A stretch of 64,000 nt of DNA from Natrialbaceae archaeon AArc-T1-2 (GCF_030273315.1 NZ_CP127174.1:2728001-2792000), one strand, 5' to 3'; shown: positions 8,994-18,443, counted from the stretch's first letter. The notes: generated from the letters alone by a model not told the origin. A program made the numbers and translations.

Positions 8994-9803
8994 TTACCCT
9001 CGGTCGAGGTCGGCGACCTTCTCGATCTCGCTTCGCAGTTTCGTCGTGTCGAACTCGTGGTCGGGACGAAACCGGACGAACTCGAGGAACTCGCGTGCCG
9101 ACAGCAGATCGGACGATCCGTAGTACTCGGCGGCTGCATCGACGGTCTCGCGAGCGCCGATCCGCGGTTCGAGGACGGCCATCGCCGAGGCGAGGTCGTA
9201 GGCGGTCGTCTCCGCGACGCGGTCTTCGAGGACCCGGGTCGCATCGATAAAGTAGAGCTCGCCCCGACACCGGAGGATGTTTTCGGCCCGCAGATCACCG
9301 TGTGCCAGACCGTGTTCGTGTAGCGTCGCGAGCATCTCGAACAGTTCGGGAGCGAGTTCGCGGACCACCTCGTCCGGAAGCTCCTCTAACGTCTCGAACT
9401 CGGGCAAATACTCGAGCACGAGCACGCCGAGGCCGTTGACCTCGAAGGCCTCGATCGGACGCGGGGCGTTGAGTCCGATCTCGCGCATCCGTTTCGTCGC
9501 CTCGTACTCGTGTTCGACCATGCCCAGTGGGGTCTCGAACCGATCGAAAAATCCACCCGTCCCCGAGGTGATCGCGCCGACGTTGCGACCCGTCGTGAGC
9601 AACGCGTGGACGAGGGCGTTCTGGCGCGTGACGATCTTGACGAACCACTCGTCGTCGACGACACACGGCGTTGACAGCCAGTTGTCTGCCTCGAGAAACT
9701 CGACGCGAACGACCGTGCGGTCGTACCGCTCCGCCAGCGTCCGGAAGACGCGCTCGAGTCGATCCCACTCGACTGTCCCGCGTGCGAGCTGGCGGATGTC
9801 CAT
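8994..9803 (-). CDS. RIO/Kdo-kinase-like protein kinase
   Basis: 269 residues. The catalytic loop HGLAHGDLRAENIL (near 165-178) and a metal-binding FIDATRV about 15 residues later replace the HRD/DFG of eukaryotic-type kinases, as in RIO, AarF and lipopolysaccharide-kinase-like families. An EHEYEATKRM helix (near 100) carries the conserved Glu. N-terminal residues 1-60 look like a lone beta-rich region (VVRVEFLEADNWLSTP). ATG 9803 (MDIRQLARG) is chosen; the frame continues upstream to 10229 antisense to the next gene. Cytoplasmic; substrate unknown. Confidence 0.8.
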   Translation of the reverse strand: MDIRQLARGTVEWDRLERVFRTLAERYDRTVVRVEFLEADNWLSTPCVVDDEWFVKIVTRQNALVHALLTTGRNVGAITSGTGGFFDRFETPLGMVEHEYEATKRMREIGLNAPRPIEAFEVNGLGVLVLEYLPEFETLEELPDEVVRELAPELFEMLATLHEHGLAHGDLRAENILRCRGELYFIDATRVLEDRVAETTAYDLASAMAVLEPRIGARETVDAAAEYYGSSDLLSAREFLEFVRFRPDHEFDTTKLRSEIEKVADLDRG

Positions 9804-9914
9804 ACGTCCGGCAAACGGACGCGTGAATAAATATACGATGGTCGATCGCGCTCGCCGAACGGTCGGCGACGACGAGTCGAAACCCCGAAAGCGCTCACCC
9901 TCCTCGATTCGGGC

Positions 9915-10388
9915 ATGGACGAGAAGACCGGCACGTTCGTCGTCACGCACGCCGAGGAAGACTGTGCGGTCGTTCGCGACGTCGAGACCGCACAGGTTCA
10001 CACCCTCTCGTCGAATCCCGGCGTCGAGGTCGACGAGGTTCTCGAGGCGACCGTTGCGCCGGACCCACCGCTCGAGGTCACCTGGCAAGTCGTCGAGGTC
10101 GAATCCAGCCGGCGGATCGAACTGGTCGACAGCGACCTCGAGCCGACCCAGCACTCGAAAGCGATCGCGAGCGACGCGTCGGTCGGCGACCTCGTGACAG
10201 AAGAGCGAGCCGGCACCGGCGAGATTCACGTGCTGTCGGTGCCGCCGGAAGACGTCGAGGACGCCGCAGCCGACGTCCTCGAGGACGAGGAGACGATCGC
10301 CCGGGCGGCCAGACTCGAGGCGGTTCGGGTGGAGGTTCGCCGATCGATCGACGACGGCGTGTTGAGCGTCCGGTACCTGCCGGAGTGA
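9915..10388 (+). CDS. conserved haloarchaeal protein upstream of secF (DUF5812-like)
   Basis: 157 acidic residues, MDEKTGTFVVTHAEEDCAVV at the start. The first ~70 residues look like a small beta-barrel (CAVVRDVETAQVHTL, LEATVAPDPPLEVTW) and the C-terminal half is helical (DVEDAAADVLEDEETIARAARLEAVRV). It precedes secF by ~105 bp in the same orientation but secF appears to have its own promoter. The DUF name is from memory; function unknown. Confidence 0.7.
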   Translation: MDEKTGTFVVTHAEEDCAVVRDVETAQVHTLSSNPGVEVDEVLEATVAPDPPLEVTWQVVEVESSRRIELVDSDLEPTQHSKAIASDASVGDLVTEERAGTGEIHVLSVPPEDVEDAAADVLEDEETIARAARLEAVRVEVRRSIDDGVLSVRYLPE

Positions 10389-10460
10389 GGGGCTCGAACG
10401 TAACCGCCCCGGTTCATTACGACAATTTTCTCCCGGGAAAAACCATCGAGAATTGAGAAG

Positions 10461-10470
10461 GCTTACTTTA
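10461..10470 (+). promoter_or_regulatory. TATA-box-like element of secFD
   Basis: gcttacttta lies 24-33 bp upstream of the secF ATG, the expected TATA position for a leaderless or very short-leader haloarchaeal transcript. No Shine-Dalgarno sequence is apparent. Confidence 0.45.
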
Positions 10471-10493
10471 CCCCGCTCCCAGGGTCAGCACAT

Positions 10494-11363
10494 ATGGGGT
10501 CTTTCGACGTACCGGAGATCGATTACACCCGGTACACGAACCGCCAGCTCGCGGCGGTGCCGCTTGCGGTTCTCGCCGTGGCGCTTGCCATTCTCGGCGG
10601 CTGGTACCTGGCCTTCGGCATGCCGGTAGACGCCGGAATCGAGTTCGCCGGAGGCACCGAGCTGACGATCGAGACGGAGGCAGACGAGTCAGAGATCGAA
10701 GCGGCCTTCGAGGAGGAGCCGTCGTCGGTCCAGTCGGTACAGGCGGAGGCGGACCAGTACATCGTCCAGTTTACGTCGCCCGACTCGGAGGCGTTGACCG
10801 ACCAGGCCGAAGCGAACTTGGGCGGCGGAGACGTCGTCCAGCAGACGTCGTCGGTCTCGCCATCGTTTGCCGCCCAGGCCCAGCAAACGGCGCTGCTCGG
10901 ACTCGCGGTCGCGTTCGTCGGCATGAGCATCATCGCGTTCTTGCTCTTTCGGACGTTCGTCCCGTCGATCGCCATCGTCGCGTCGGCGTTTTCAGACCTC
11001 GTGATCCCGCTTGCGTTCATGAACATCGTCGGGATCGAACTCACGCTCGGGACCGTCGCCGCACTGTTGTTGCTCATCGGCTACTCCGTGGACTCGGACA
11101 TCCTGTTGAACAACCACGTGTTGCGACGGACCGGTGACTTCTACGAGAGCACCTACCGCGCGATGCGAACCGGCGTAACGATGACTGTGACCTCGATGGT
11201 CGCGATGCTCGTGATGGCGATTTCGGGGTACATCTTCGGCGTCGAGTTGCTCGCGTCGGTCGGCATCATCCTCTTCGTTGGCCTCGCCGCCGACCTGATG
11301 AACACCTACATGTTGAACCTCAGCCTGCTTCGCTGGTACAAATTCAAGGGGGTGGCTCGGTAA
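10494..11363 (+). CDS. secF: protein-export membrane protein SecF
   Basis: 289 residues. It has one N-terminal TM (about 20-45), an extracytoplasmic loop with the D1-type motif GIEFAGGTELTI, then five C-terminal TM segments with FLLFRTFVPSIAIV and LLLIGYSVDSDILLNNHVLR. This is the SecF half of the RND-type SecDF complex that assists late translocation through SecYEG. The gene order secF-secD is the usual haloarchaeal one, and secD starts 3 bp after the secF stop, so the two are cotranscribed and probably translationally coupled. Confidence 0.95.
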   Translation: MGSFDVPEIDYTRYTNRQLAAVPLAVLAVALAILGGWYLAFGMPVDAGIEFAGGTELTIETEADESEIEAAFEEEPSSVQSVQAEADQYIVQFTSPDSEALTDQAEANLGGGDVVQQTSSVSPSFAAQAQQTALLGLAVAFVGMSIIAFLLFRTFVPSIAIVASAFSDLVIPLAFMNIVGIELTLGTVAALLLLIGYSVDSDILLNNHVLRRTGDFYESTYRAMRTGVTMTVTSMVAMLVMAISGYIFGVELLASVGIILFVGLAADLMNTYMLNLSLLRWYKFKGVAR

Positions 11364-11365
11364 GT

Positions 11366-13015
11366 ATGCTCGGTAGTATCAAAGAGAACTGGCGGCTCAT
11401 CCTGCTCGTGATCTTCGTCGCCGCCGCCCTGTTCGCGCTGTTCGTCCCCGGTGGCGTCTTCGGCGACGAGGGCGGCACCGACGCCGTCGAGGAAACCGAA
11501 GACGACGCCGTCGAGGAGGGGCTGACGAACCTCGAGTACGGACTCGGGCTCGACGGCGGGACGCGCATCAGCGCTCCCGTCGTCGGTATGACGGCCGAGG
11601 ACATCGACAGCGGCGCGATCGACGAAGAGGAGGGCGTCATCGACGAACAGCGACTCGGCGAGATCGAGACCACCGTGCAAGACGACCTCGAGCTCGCCGC
11701 GGCCGACGTCCGCGTCGGCTACCACGAGGACGACAACGCGGTCCACGCCGAGGTGTTCTCCGAGGAGGTCGACGAGAGCGAGTTCGTCGACGCGCTCGCT
11801 GCAGCCGACGTCGACTACGACGCAGGCGACGTTCGCGACGGCGTCACCGACGAGACCCGCGCCGAGATCGTCAGCACGCTCGAGTTGCGTATCAACGAGG
11901 CCGGCCTCTCGGGCGGGCAGGCGACCGAACGTGCCGCCGTCGGCGGCGAACACTTCGTCGTCGTCGAGGTCCCCGATATGGGAGAAGAGGAGCTGCGCGA
12001 GCTGATCTCCGAACGAGGCGTCGTCGAGATCTGGGCGTACCACCCCGACGAGAACGGCGAGCAGGTCAACGAGACGGTGCTCACGGGCGAGGAGATCGCC
12101 GACGTCGATCCGCCGCGGGCGAGCGAAGAAGGTGACGGATACGAGGTGCCGGTGGAGGTCGAACCGGACGCCGCGCCCGCCTTCCAGGACCGAATGAACG
12201 ACCTCGAGTTTACCACCACCGGGCAGGGCCAGTGTGCCCTCCGCGGTGACGGTGAGACGATCAACTTCGACCACGACGACCCACAGTACTGTCTGCTTAC
12301 GGTCTCGGACGGCGAGCCCGTCGACGCCCACAGCATGGGGCCGCGGCTGGCCGACAACATGCACGGCGGCGACTGGGAACATAGCCCGTCGTTCTTCATG
12401 GGTGCCCAGAGCCAGACGCAGGCGCACTCGCTGTCGGTCGACCTGCGTGCCGGCAGCCTGCCCGCGCCGATCGACCTGAGTCCCCAGAGCAGCCAGACGT
12501 TCTCGATCACGCCGGCGCTTGCCGATCAGTTCAAGCTCTACTCGCTTTTCATCGGCGTCCTGTCGGTGCTCGCGGTCAGCGGAATGGTCTACCTGCGCTA
12601 CTCCGACGCCCGGGTCGCCGCGCCGATGATCATCACCGCGCTGGCGGAGGTGGTAATCCTGCTCGGCTTCGCGGCGGCGATACGCATGCCGCTCGATCTC
12701 TCACACGTCGCCGGGTTCATCGCGGTCGTCGGCACGGGCGTCGACGACCTCATCGTCATCGCCGACGAGGTGATGTCCGAAGGTGAGGTCAACCAGCAGA
12801 AGATCTTCGACTCGCGGTTCCGGAAGGCGTTCTGGGTCATCGGCGCTGCCGCAGCGACGACGATCGTCGCCATGTCGCCACTGGCCGTGCTCAGCGGCCT
12901 GGGTGACCTCCGCGGGTTCGCGATCATCACGATTCTCGGCGTGTTGATCGGCGTGCTCGTCACCCGGCCGGCCTACGGTGACATCCTGCGACACCTGCTG
13001 ACCGGCGACAAGTAA
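11366..13015 (+). CDS. secD: protein-export membrane protein SecD
   Basis: 549 residues. N-terminal TM (about 8-28), large acidic extracytoplasmic P1 domain (30-380) with GLGLDGGTRISAPVVG, and a C-terminal five-TM RND domain containing DLRAGSLPAPI, GTGVDDLIVIADEV and a closing VLVTRPAY. Partner of SecF in archaeal SecDF. The acidic insert after the first TM (EGGTDAVEETEDDAVEEG) is typical halophile surface adaptation. It begins immediately after secF. Confidence 0.95.
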   Translation: MLGSIKENWRLILLVIFVAAALFALFVPGGVFGDEGGTDAVEETEDDAVEEGLTNLEYGLGLDGGTRISAPVVGMTAEDIDSGAIDEEEGVIDEQRLGEIETTVQDDLELAAADVRVGYHEDDNAVHAEVFSEEVDESEFVDALAAADVDYDAGDVRDGVTDETRAEIVSTLELRINEAGLSGGQATERAAVGGEHFVVVEVPDMGEEELRELISERGVVEIWAYHPDENGEQVNETVLTGEEIADVDPPRASEEGDGYEVPVEVEPDAAPAFQDRMNDLEFTTTGQGQCALRGDGETINFDHDDPQYCLLTVSDGEPVDAHSMGPRLADNMHGGDWEHSPSFFMGAQSQTQAHSLSVDLRAGSLPAPIDLSPQSSQTFSITPALADQFKLYSLFIGVLSVLAVSGMVYLRYSDARVAAPMIITALAEVVILLGFAAAIRMPLDLSHVAGFIAVVGTGVDDLIVIADEVMSEGEVNQQKIFDSRFRKAFWVIGAAAATTIVAMSPLAVLSGLGDLRGFAIITILGVLIGVLVTRPAYGDILRHLLTGDK

Positions 13016-13045
13016 CCGTCTCTCGCGATTCGTTCGCGTTCGTCG

Positions 13046-14053
13046 TTAGGTCGGCACGACGGTCGTCGCACCGATGCTCTCCGCGAGAATCCACACCACG
13101 AACAGGCCATACAGCGCCAGTAACAGCGTCGCTTCACGCCGCGAAAGCAACATCTCCGTCCGCGCCACGGCAAAGAACACGACCGTCGCGAGGACCAGAA
13201 ACCCCATCATCGGGACGACGTGTTCGAACGTGATCGTCAACGCGCCGGCGACGACGACCCCGAGCGGGACAGCCACCAGCAGATCGAAGGTATTGCTCCC
13301 GAGGACGTTTGCGAGGCTGACGTCGTGACGACCGGCCCTGGCTGCCGCGACGCTGACGAACGCGTCGGGAACGCTCGAGCCGGCGGCGACGACGACCATT
13401 CCCCACAGGAACGTCGGGGTGTCGAAGACCGAACCGAATCCGATCGCGGCCCGCACGAGCGCCTCGACGCCGACGACGATGAGTGCGAGTCCGGCCGCAA
13501 ACACCAGCCAGGTCCGGATACCGACGCCGACGCCGGAGGAGCTATCGTGTTCGGTGGTGTCGAGGTACTGCGTGAACACGTAGAGGGCGTACAACGCGAT
13601 CGGGAACAGTGCGAGCGGACGTGTCACCGTTCCCTGGATCGGACCGTCGCCGCCGACGGGGTTGTAGATGACCGCAAGCGAGAACGTAAGTAAGAGCACG
13701 GCCACCGCGAGCATATAAAACAGCGCCTCCTTGTACACCAGGCTGCGACTCGTCTCCATGCTGCCGGCGAGCAACACCACGACGCCAGGGATGACGAGCA
13801 GGTTGAACACCGCGGAGCCGACGACGGCCCCGATACCGAGTTCGAACTCGCCGTGGAGCAACGTAGCGAGAAGGACGCTTACCAGCTCGGGCATACTCGA
13901 GCCGACAGCTGCGATGACCGCCCCCTGGACGACCCCCGGAACGCCGTACCCCGTCGCGATCCGGTCGGCGGCGTCCTCGAGCCAGATGCTCCCTTTCCAG
14001 ACGACGACGGTTCCGACGGCGGCCAGCCCGAGGAGCGCGAGGACCCGGATCAC
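13046..14053 (-). CDS. sodium/calcium exchanger-type antiporter
   Basis: 335 residues with about ten TM segments and the two inverted alpha-repeats of the CaCA superfamily: AVGSSMPELVSVLLATLLHG near 60 with VGSAVFNLLVIPG after it, and AAGSSVPDAFVSVAAARAG near 240 with LGSNTFDLLVAVP. The (G)SS(M/V)P(E/D) cores carry the ion-binding acidic residues. It catalyses cation/Na+ exchange across the cytoplasmic membrane. The start is taken as GTG 14053 (VIRVLALLGL); the open frame upstream reads through rnhB on the same strand in another register and is not coding. Confidence 0.87.
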   Translation of the reverse strand: MIRVLALLGLAAVGTVVVWKGSIWLEDAADRIATGYGVPGVVQGAVIAAVGSSMPELVSVLLATLLHGEFELGIGAVVGSAVFNLLVIPGVVVLLAGSMETSRSLVYKEALFYMLAVAVLLLTFSLAVIYNPVGGDGPIQGTVTRPLALFPIALYALYVFTQYLDTTEHDSSSGVGVGIRTWLVFAAGLALIVVGVEALVRAAIGFGSVFDTPTFLWGMVVVAAGSSVPDAFVSVAAARAGRHDVSLANVLGSNTFDLLVAVPLGVVVAGALTITFEHVVPMMGFLVLATVVFFAVARTEMLLSRREATLLLALYGLFVVWILAESIGATTVVPT

Positions 14054-14096
14054 GGTTTCTCTTTCGTCCGGCTGATCATAAACGTCGAGTACCGGG

Positions 14097-14771
14097 TCAG
14101 AACTGATCGAGCCCCGTCTGTTCGGCCGACGCGAGGACGTCCTCGCAAGTCGACCACGACTCGCGGGCGATCGGCGGCAATCGGCCGTGGTCAGCGACGT
14201 AAGACTCGAGAAACGCTCGCGTCCTCGAGTCGCCGGGGTAGCCGCTGCCGACGTCGCCGTACTCCGAAGCGAGGTTGGCGACGTGGGCGTCGCGTTCGAC
14301 TTTCGCAATCACGCTCGCCGCAGCGACGACCGGGTCGTCGTCGTCCGCACCGTGGGCGGCCTCGACTTCGAGGCTTACGTCGACCGTACAGGCATCTGCG
14401 ACTCGGCGGGCGAAGCGGTCGGCGTCGGTGTCGCACGCGTCACAGCGACCCCACACGTCCGCGAAGTCGATCGACCCGTCCCCGTCACCGAGTGCTGTCT
14501 CGATCGCCGTCGCGTGGGCGGCGACCGCGAGCCCGTTCATGTCCGTCGCTGGATCGTCGATCCGTTCGACCGGCACCTCGGCGACACCGACGGCGATCCG
14601 GTCGTCCGTCCGAAGCCGTGTCGTGAGTTCCTCGCGTCGCGTCGCCGAGAGTCGTTTCGAGTCGGCGACTCCGTCGGGCAAGCGTGTCGGATCCTCGAGA
14701 CAGACCGCAGCCGCAAACATCGATCCGAGCACCGGTCCTTTTCCCGCCTCGTCGACACCGAACCTGGCCAT
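14097..14771 (-). CDS. rnhB: ribonuclease HII
   Basis: 224 residues. The N-terminus MARFGVDEAGKGPVLGSMF has the catalytic Asp-Glu pair of RNase HII. Further acidic residues follow in DFADVWGRCD (near 110) and near 130. ASVIAKVERDAH and GSGYPGDSRTRAFL (near 155-185) are signature RNase HII segments. It cleaves the RNA strand of RNA-DNA hybrids and single ribonucleotides in DNA. The gene ends 43 bp upstream of the antiporter start on the same strand. Confidence 0.95.
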   Translation of the reverse strand: MARFGVDEAGKGPVLGSMFAAAVCLEDPTRLPDGVADSKRLSATRREELTTRLRTDDRIAVGVAEVPVERIDDPATDMNGLAVAAHATAIETALGDGDGSIDFADVWGRCDACDTDADRFARRVADACTVDVSLEVEAAHGADDDDPVVAAASVIAKVERDAHVANLASEYGDVGSGYPGDSRTRAFLESYVADHGRLPPIARESWSTCEDVLASAEQTGLDQF

Positions 14772-14874
14772 GCGCTCGAGTTGTGTCGGCCCGGATCAAA
14801 GCGGTTGTGTTCCCTGCCCCTGTCTCGTCGAACCGCGACCGAAACGAGTGGGCCGTACGTGGCCGGGCTGACGG

Positions 14875-15189
14875 CTACCGGCCGAGGACGCGGAGACGAA
14901 GCCATCCGAGCAGTCCGGATGGTGGTGTGTCGTCCGCTTCGCCGTACTCCTCGTACAGATAGGCAACGATGTCGTCGCTCTCGGGAAGGCCATCGACGCC
15001 GTTCGTCCGATCGACGAGGACGGGAACCTCGTACTGTCCGCTCGCCTCGTAGACGTCCGTCCGGTCGCGTTTCGAGGCCGGAACGTCGTATGACTCGTAG
15101 TCGAGGTCGAGGTCGGTGAGTGCCCAGCGCACCTTCGCACAGTACGGACAACCGCCGAGCTCGTACAGTTCGAGATCGGGCCTGGTCAT
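14875..15189 (-). CDS. glutaredoxin-like thiol protein (copy 1)
   Basis: 104 residues with a thioredoxin fold: LELYELGGCPYCAKVRWAL with the CPYC redox pair near 14-17, VPVLVDRTNGVDGLPESDDI with the cis-Pro, and the GST-N-like closing helix IVAYLYEEYG. A 20-residue tail follows. It is clearly paralogous to the shorter glutaredoxin at 28336-28596, sharing DLDL.Y and ESDDIVAYL. Haloarchaea lack glutathione, so the reductant is more likely gamma-glutamylcysteine or thioredoxin. Confidence 0.87.
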   Translation of the reverse strand: MTRPDLELYELGGCPYCAKVRWALTDLDLDYESYDVPASKRDRTDVYEASGQYEVPVLVDRTNGVDGLPESDDIVAYLYEEYGEADDTPPSGLLGWLRLRVLGR

Positions 15190-15228
15190 GTATAGTATAG
15201 TGGCGACTGCGAAACGAATCTGTTCCGG

Positions 15229-16581
15229 TTACTCGCCGCGGTCGTCCCGGAAGAACGCTTCGCGTTCGAACGGCTCGTCTTCCCCTTCGACGCCGACGAC
15301 GTCGAGTGCGGCTACCTCGGCGTCGATCCCGAGCAGGCCGGCGAGGCTCGGTTCGGTGCGACCGCCGTCGCCGCTTATCAGCTCTTTCACGTAAAGTCCA
15401 CCCTCGCCGTGGAGTTCGACGACCGCCCGGGTCGACGCCTCGTTCTCGAGGTCGCCGTCGATCGCGTAGACGGTCCGTTCGCGGGTCAGCCCTGCCCGTC
15501 GATGGTCGACCCGCTGGGGCGTGTACTGCTCGACGGTTTTCCCCTCGAGTCGCTCGAGTGTGTCTTCGAAGGCCGCCTCGTCGACCGGGTCCGCGAACTC
15601 GACGTCCGCACGGTAGTGCTTGCTCGCGTCGTGTTCCTTGACGCGTTCGACCATCTCGTAGGTCGCGAGACGAAGCCCCTCGACCTCGACGCCGTCTGTG
15701 GCCGCGTTGACCTCGCGTTCGAGGGTCTCGACGTCGGGGCTGCGCTCGCGGGGCCGTTTGACCTCGAGGACGAACGGTCGCCCCTCGCCGAGCATGCGCG
15801 CGTCGACGTCCTCCCGGCCCGCGCCGTGGAAGGTGCCCTCGTCGCCGTCCATCGCCTCGACGACGTGAGGGCGGACGACCTGTTCGACGCTCGTCTCGTA
15901 CATGTATCCGGAGCCGTCACAGTACTCGCAGGGTTCCTCTCCGTCTGCGCCCAGTTGGACGCCGCTGCCGCCACACTCCCGGCAGGGCCACTCCGTCTGG
16001 GGGATGTCGCGCTCGAGTTTCCGGTAGCGACCGTAGACGAACGCCGGGTTGAGCTGGACGTCGACCGCGTGGCTCGTGACCGTCTCGGTCTCGATCGCCT
16101 CGAGCGGGTCGAACGCCTCGAGATCGACCACGGCCAGCACGTCTGGCCGGTCGAAGTCGACGTCCGTGCCCGTCCGTGCGCCGACGCGACGGCCGACCTC
16201 GCGGTTGACCTCGCGTTTGAGCGACTCGCCGACGTCCTCCTCGAGGCCGGCGTCGGCGCGCAACAGGCGGTCGTTTTCCTCCGCGAGCGGCGGGACACGA
16301 CAGCCGACCTGGTAGGTCTCGAAGTCGACACCCTCAAGTTCGGCCACGATCGCGTCGGCGACGGCGTCGAACGTCCCGCAGTATCCATCACAGACCCAGC
16401 AGTCGGCCGGATCGACCGGGTCGAACGGCTCGTCGTCTGCAAGTGAAACGGTCGTCCGCAGCGCCCTGCCGCGCTCGGCGTTGGTCAGACCGAAGCTTCG
16501 AGCTGCGAAGGGGCGGCCGAGACACGAGTCACAGACGGCTCCCGTCGCCAGCAGCGCACGGACGTCTTCGGTAAGCGTCAT
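15229..16581 (-). CDS. pus10: tRNA pseudouridine(54/55) synthase Pus10
   Basis: 450 residues. The N-terminal accessory domain has paired cysteines (CDSCLGRPF and CWVCDGYC) and a second zinc-knuckle pair CRECGGSG / CEYCDGSG near 190-210. The catalytic Asp lies in GREDVDARMLG near 262, followed by RPFVLEVKRPR. Pus10 makes pseudouridine at positions 54 and 55 of archaeal tRNAs. Its product at 54 is the substrate of TrmY, encoded 2.5 kb away. ATG 16581 (MTLTEDVRALL) is used; the open frame continues to 17799 antisense to the protease gene and is spurious there. Confidence 0.95.
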   Translation of the reverse strand: MTLTEDVRALLATGAVCDSCLGRPFAARSFGLTNAERGRALRTTVSLADDEPFDPVDPADCWVCDGYCGTFDAVADAIVAELEGVDFETYQVGCRVPPLAEENDRLLRADAGLEEDVGESLKREVNREVGRRVGARTGTDVDFDRPDVLAVVDLEAFDPLEAIETETVTSHAVDVQLNPAFVYGRYRKLERDIPQTEWPCRECGGSGVQLGADGEEPCEYCDGSGYMYETSVEQVVRPHVVEAMDGDEGTFHGAGREDVDARMLGEGRPFVLEVKRPRERSPDVETLEREVNAATDGVEVEGLRLATYEMVERVKEHDASKHYRADVEFADPVDEAAFEDTLERLEGKTVEQYTPQRVDHRRAGLTRERTVYAIDGDLENEASTRAVVELHGEGGLYVKELISGDGGRTEPSLAGLLGIDAEVAALDVVGVEGEDEPFEREAFFRDDRGE

Positions 16582-16668
16582 GTCCCGACTCTCGGGACGC
16601 GTGCGATAACACCCTTTTCGTTTGGCTGTCCCGGCAGGATTCAAGTCGGTGGCGTCCCAGACGCCCGT

Positions 16669-17793
16669 ATGGACGAACGAACTTTCGGTCGCCGTGAGTT
16701 TCTCGGCGCGGCGGGTGCGATGTTTCTCGGCTCGGTCGCGGGCTGTACCGAACCCCACGCTGGCACGTCGTTCGAAGCCGGTGACGACGACCCGATCATC
16801 GACACCGACGATCGCGTCGACGGCTCCGTCTACACCGACATCTACGAGGCGACGATCGATTCGGTCACGCTGGTTCGAGTGCTCGGCGTTGACGACCCGT
16901 TCGGTGACCAAGGCCAGGGTCAGGGGTCGGCGTTTCTCTACGACGAGCGCCACGTGGTCACCAACGAACACGTGATCGGCGACGGTGCCGAGGTCGACCT
17001 CCAGTACGTAAACGGCGACTGGACCTCGACCGAGATCGTCGGGACAGACTTTCACAGCGATCTGGCCGTCCTCGAGGTCGATCACGTCCCCGACGCGGCC
17101 GAACCGCTGTCGCTTCTCGACCAGCACCCGGCCGTCGGCCAGGAGGTGCTCGCGATCGGCAACCCCCTCGGACTCGAGGGATCGATGACCAAGGGAATCG
17201 TAAGCGGTGTCGACCGATCGCCGGCGGTTCCGGGAACGGAGTTCCAGGAGCCGCGTCAGTTCCCCCACGTCGTTCAGTTCGACGCCGCCGTCAACCCGGG
17301 CAACAGCGGCGGCCCGCTCGTCGACATGGACGGCGACGTCGTCGGCGTCGTCAACGCCGGCGGCGGAGACAACATCGGCTTTGCGATCTCGGCTGCGCTG
17401 ACCAGCCGGGTCGTCCCGTCGCTCGTTGAAACCGGCGAGTACCGCCATCCCTACGTCGGCTTCATCCCTGTCACCGTCGATCGGATCGTCGCCGAGGAAA
17501 ACGGCCTCGACGAGCCGACTGGTGTCATCGTCGCCGAGGTCGAACCTGAAACGCCCGCCGACGGCGTTCTGGAAGAAAGCCAGAGCGAAACCCGTCGCCA
17601 CGGCAGTTCCGTCCCGATCGGCGGCGACGTCGTGCTCGCCATCGACGGCGAACCGATCCCGAACGCGGACGCTCTCTCGACGTACCTCTCGCTCGAGGCC
17701 TCTCCCGGTGACGACGTCGAGATCGAGATCCGACGCGACGGCGATCGCCGAACCGTCGAGCTGACGCTCGGAGAGCGACCGCAGAACCCCTGA
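16669..17793 (+). CDS. HtrA/DegP-like serine protease lipoprotein with PDZ domain
   Basis: 374 residues. The N-terminus has a twin-arginine-type signal (RREFLGAAGAMFLG) ending in a lipobox (SVAGC), so it is probably exported and lipid-anchored. Trypsin-fold triad: His in VVTNEHVIG near 101, Asp in HSDLAVL near 131, Ser in NPGNSGGPLV near 213. A PDZ-like C-terminal domain begins near 265 (YVGFIPVTV) and includes GGDVVLAIDGEPI. It degrades or refolds damaged exported proteins. Divergent from pus10 with an 87-bp spacer. Confidence 0.92.
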   Translation: MDERTFGRREFLGAAGAMFLGSVAGCTEPHAGTSFEAGDDDPIIDTDDRVDGSVYTDIYEATIDSVTLVRVLGVDDPFGDQGQGQGSAFLYDERHVVTNEHVIGDGAEVDLQYVNGDWTSTEIVGTDFHSDLAVLEVDHVPDAAEPLSLLDQHPAVGQEVLAIGNPLGLEGSMTKGIVSGVDRSPAVPGTEFQEPRQFPHVVQFDAAVNPGNSGGPLVDMDGDVVGVVNAGGGDNIGFAISAALTSRVVPSLVETGEYRHPYVGFIPVTVDRIVAEENGLDEPTGVIVAEVEPETPADGVLEESQSETRRHGSSVPIGGDVVLAIDGEPIPNADALSTYLSLEASPGDDVEIEIRRDGDRRTVELTLGERPQNP

Positions 17794-18053
17794 TCCCAAC
17801 GTTACCGATCGTTACCGTTCCCCGGCCGAAGGAACCGCTTACCGGGCCGATAGAGCGATACCGTCGGCGAAATGACCGATATAATGAGGACGTACATCGC
17901 AGGCGTTAGTGTCATGTTTGTCACTCGATTGTATCTATTGAACTGGTCCGAATCGGGCACTACTGTACGCCTCCCGGCAGTAGCCGATCGATAACAATAG
18001 TCCAGTTCGATGTACGACCGCTCGACGCGCCCGTCACAGCCCGCCCACGAGCC

Positions 18054-18254
18054 ATGACTCACGACACAGACAGCCGGACGGATCGTACCGACCCCGAAGA
18101 ACCATCTGTCGATCTCGTCCACGTCACGATCGACCCCGACGACGGTCCCAGCGAGTGTGCGATCTTTCCCAGAGACGACCGCGACGATCAGCGTCGGGCC
18201 GCCTGGATCACCGCCCAGGACGGCTCGTTCGTCGAACTCGAGTCGATGCGATAA
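18054..18254 (+). CDS. small DUF7511-type protein (copy 1 of 3)
   Basis: 66 residues from ATG 18054. The C-terminal signature is CAIFPRDD...AAWITAQDGSFVELESMR. It matches two other tiny proteins in this window (36401-36607 and 50172-50360), all ending with W, a polar stretch, then a Phe/Val-Val/Leu-x-Leu-Glu segment and a terminal Arg. Four bp separate its stop from the next small membrane-protein gene, so the two form a pair. Function unknown. Confidence 0.7.
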   Translation: MTHDTDSRTDRTDPEEPSVDLVHVTIDPDDGPSECAIFPRDDRDDQRRAAWITAQDGSFVELESMR

Positions 18255-18257
18255 CCG

Positions 18258-18443
18258 ATGCACGTCTCGAGTACCGTCACCGCGATATCGTTCTGGCTCG
18301 CAACGCTCTTGCCAGTGCTTTACGTGCCCATGTTCATCATCGGCCTCGATTCGGTTATCAAATTCGCTACATTTATCGTATTGCTCACCATCAACGTCAT
18401 CGCCCTCGTCGTCGGACACGACTACCGGACGAAAACGACGTAG
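18258..18443 (+). CDS. small two-TM membrane protein
   Basis: 61 residues, ATG three bases after the preceding stop codon. Two hydrophobic stretches (about 7-30, ISFWLATLLPVLYVPMFIIG, and 36-53, ATFIVLLTINVIALVVG) are followed by a charged C-terminus. The strongly hydrophobic composition and tight coupling to the preceding gene support it being real despite its size. No recognised family. Confidence 0.6.
   Translation: MHVSSTVTAISFWLATLLPVLYVPMFIIGLDSVIKFATFIVLLTINVIALVVGHDYRTKTT

Noticed and set aside
16582-17799. N-terminal extension of pus10 to 856 residues
   Set aside because: The extra ~400 residues are antisense to the HtrA-like protease and unrelated to Pus10.
17802-17915. 37-residue minus-strand frame beginning MTLTPAMYVLIISVIS
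   Set aside because: It has one hydrophobic stretch but is very short, overlaps only the protease 3' flank and has no supporting context; possibly a relic.
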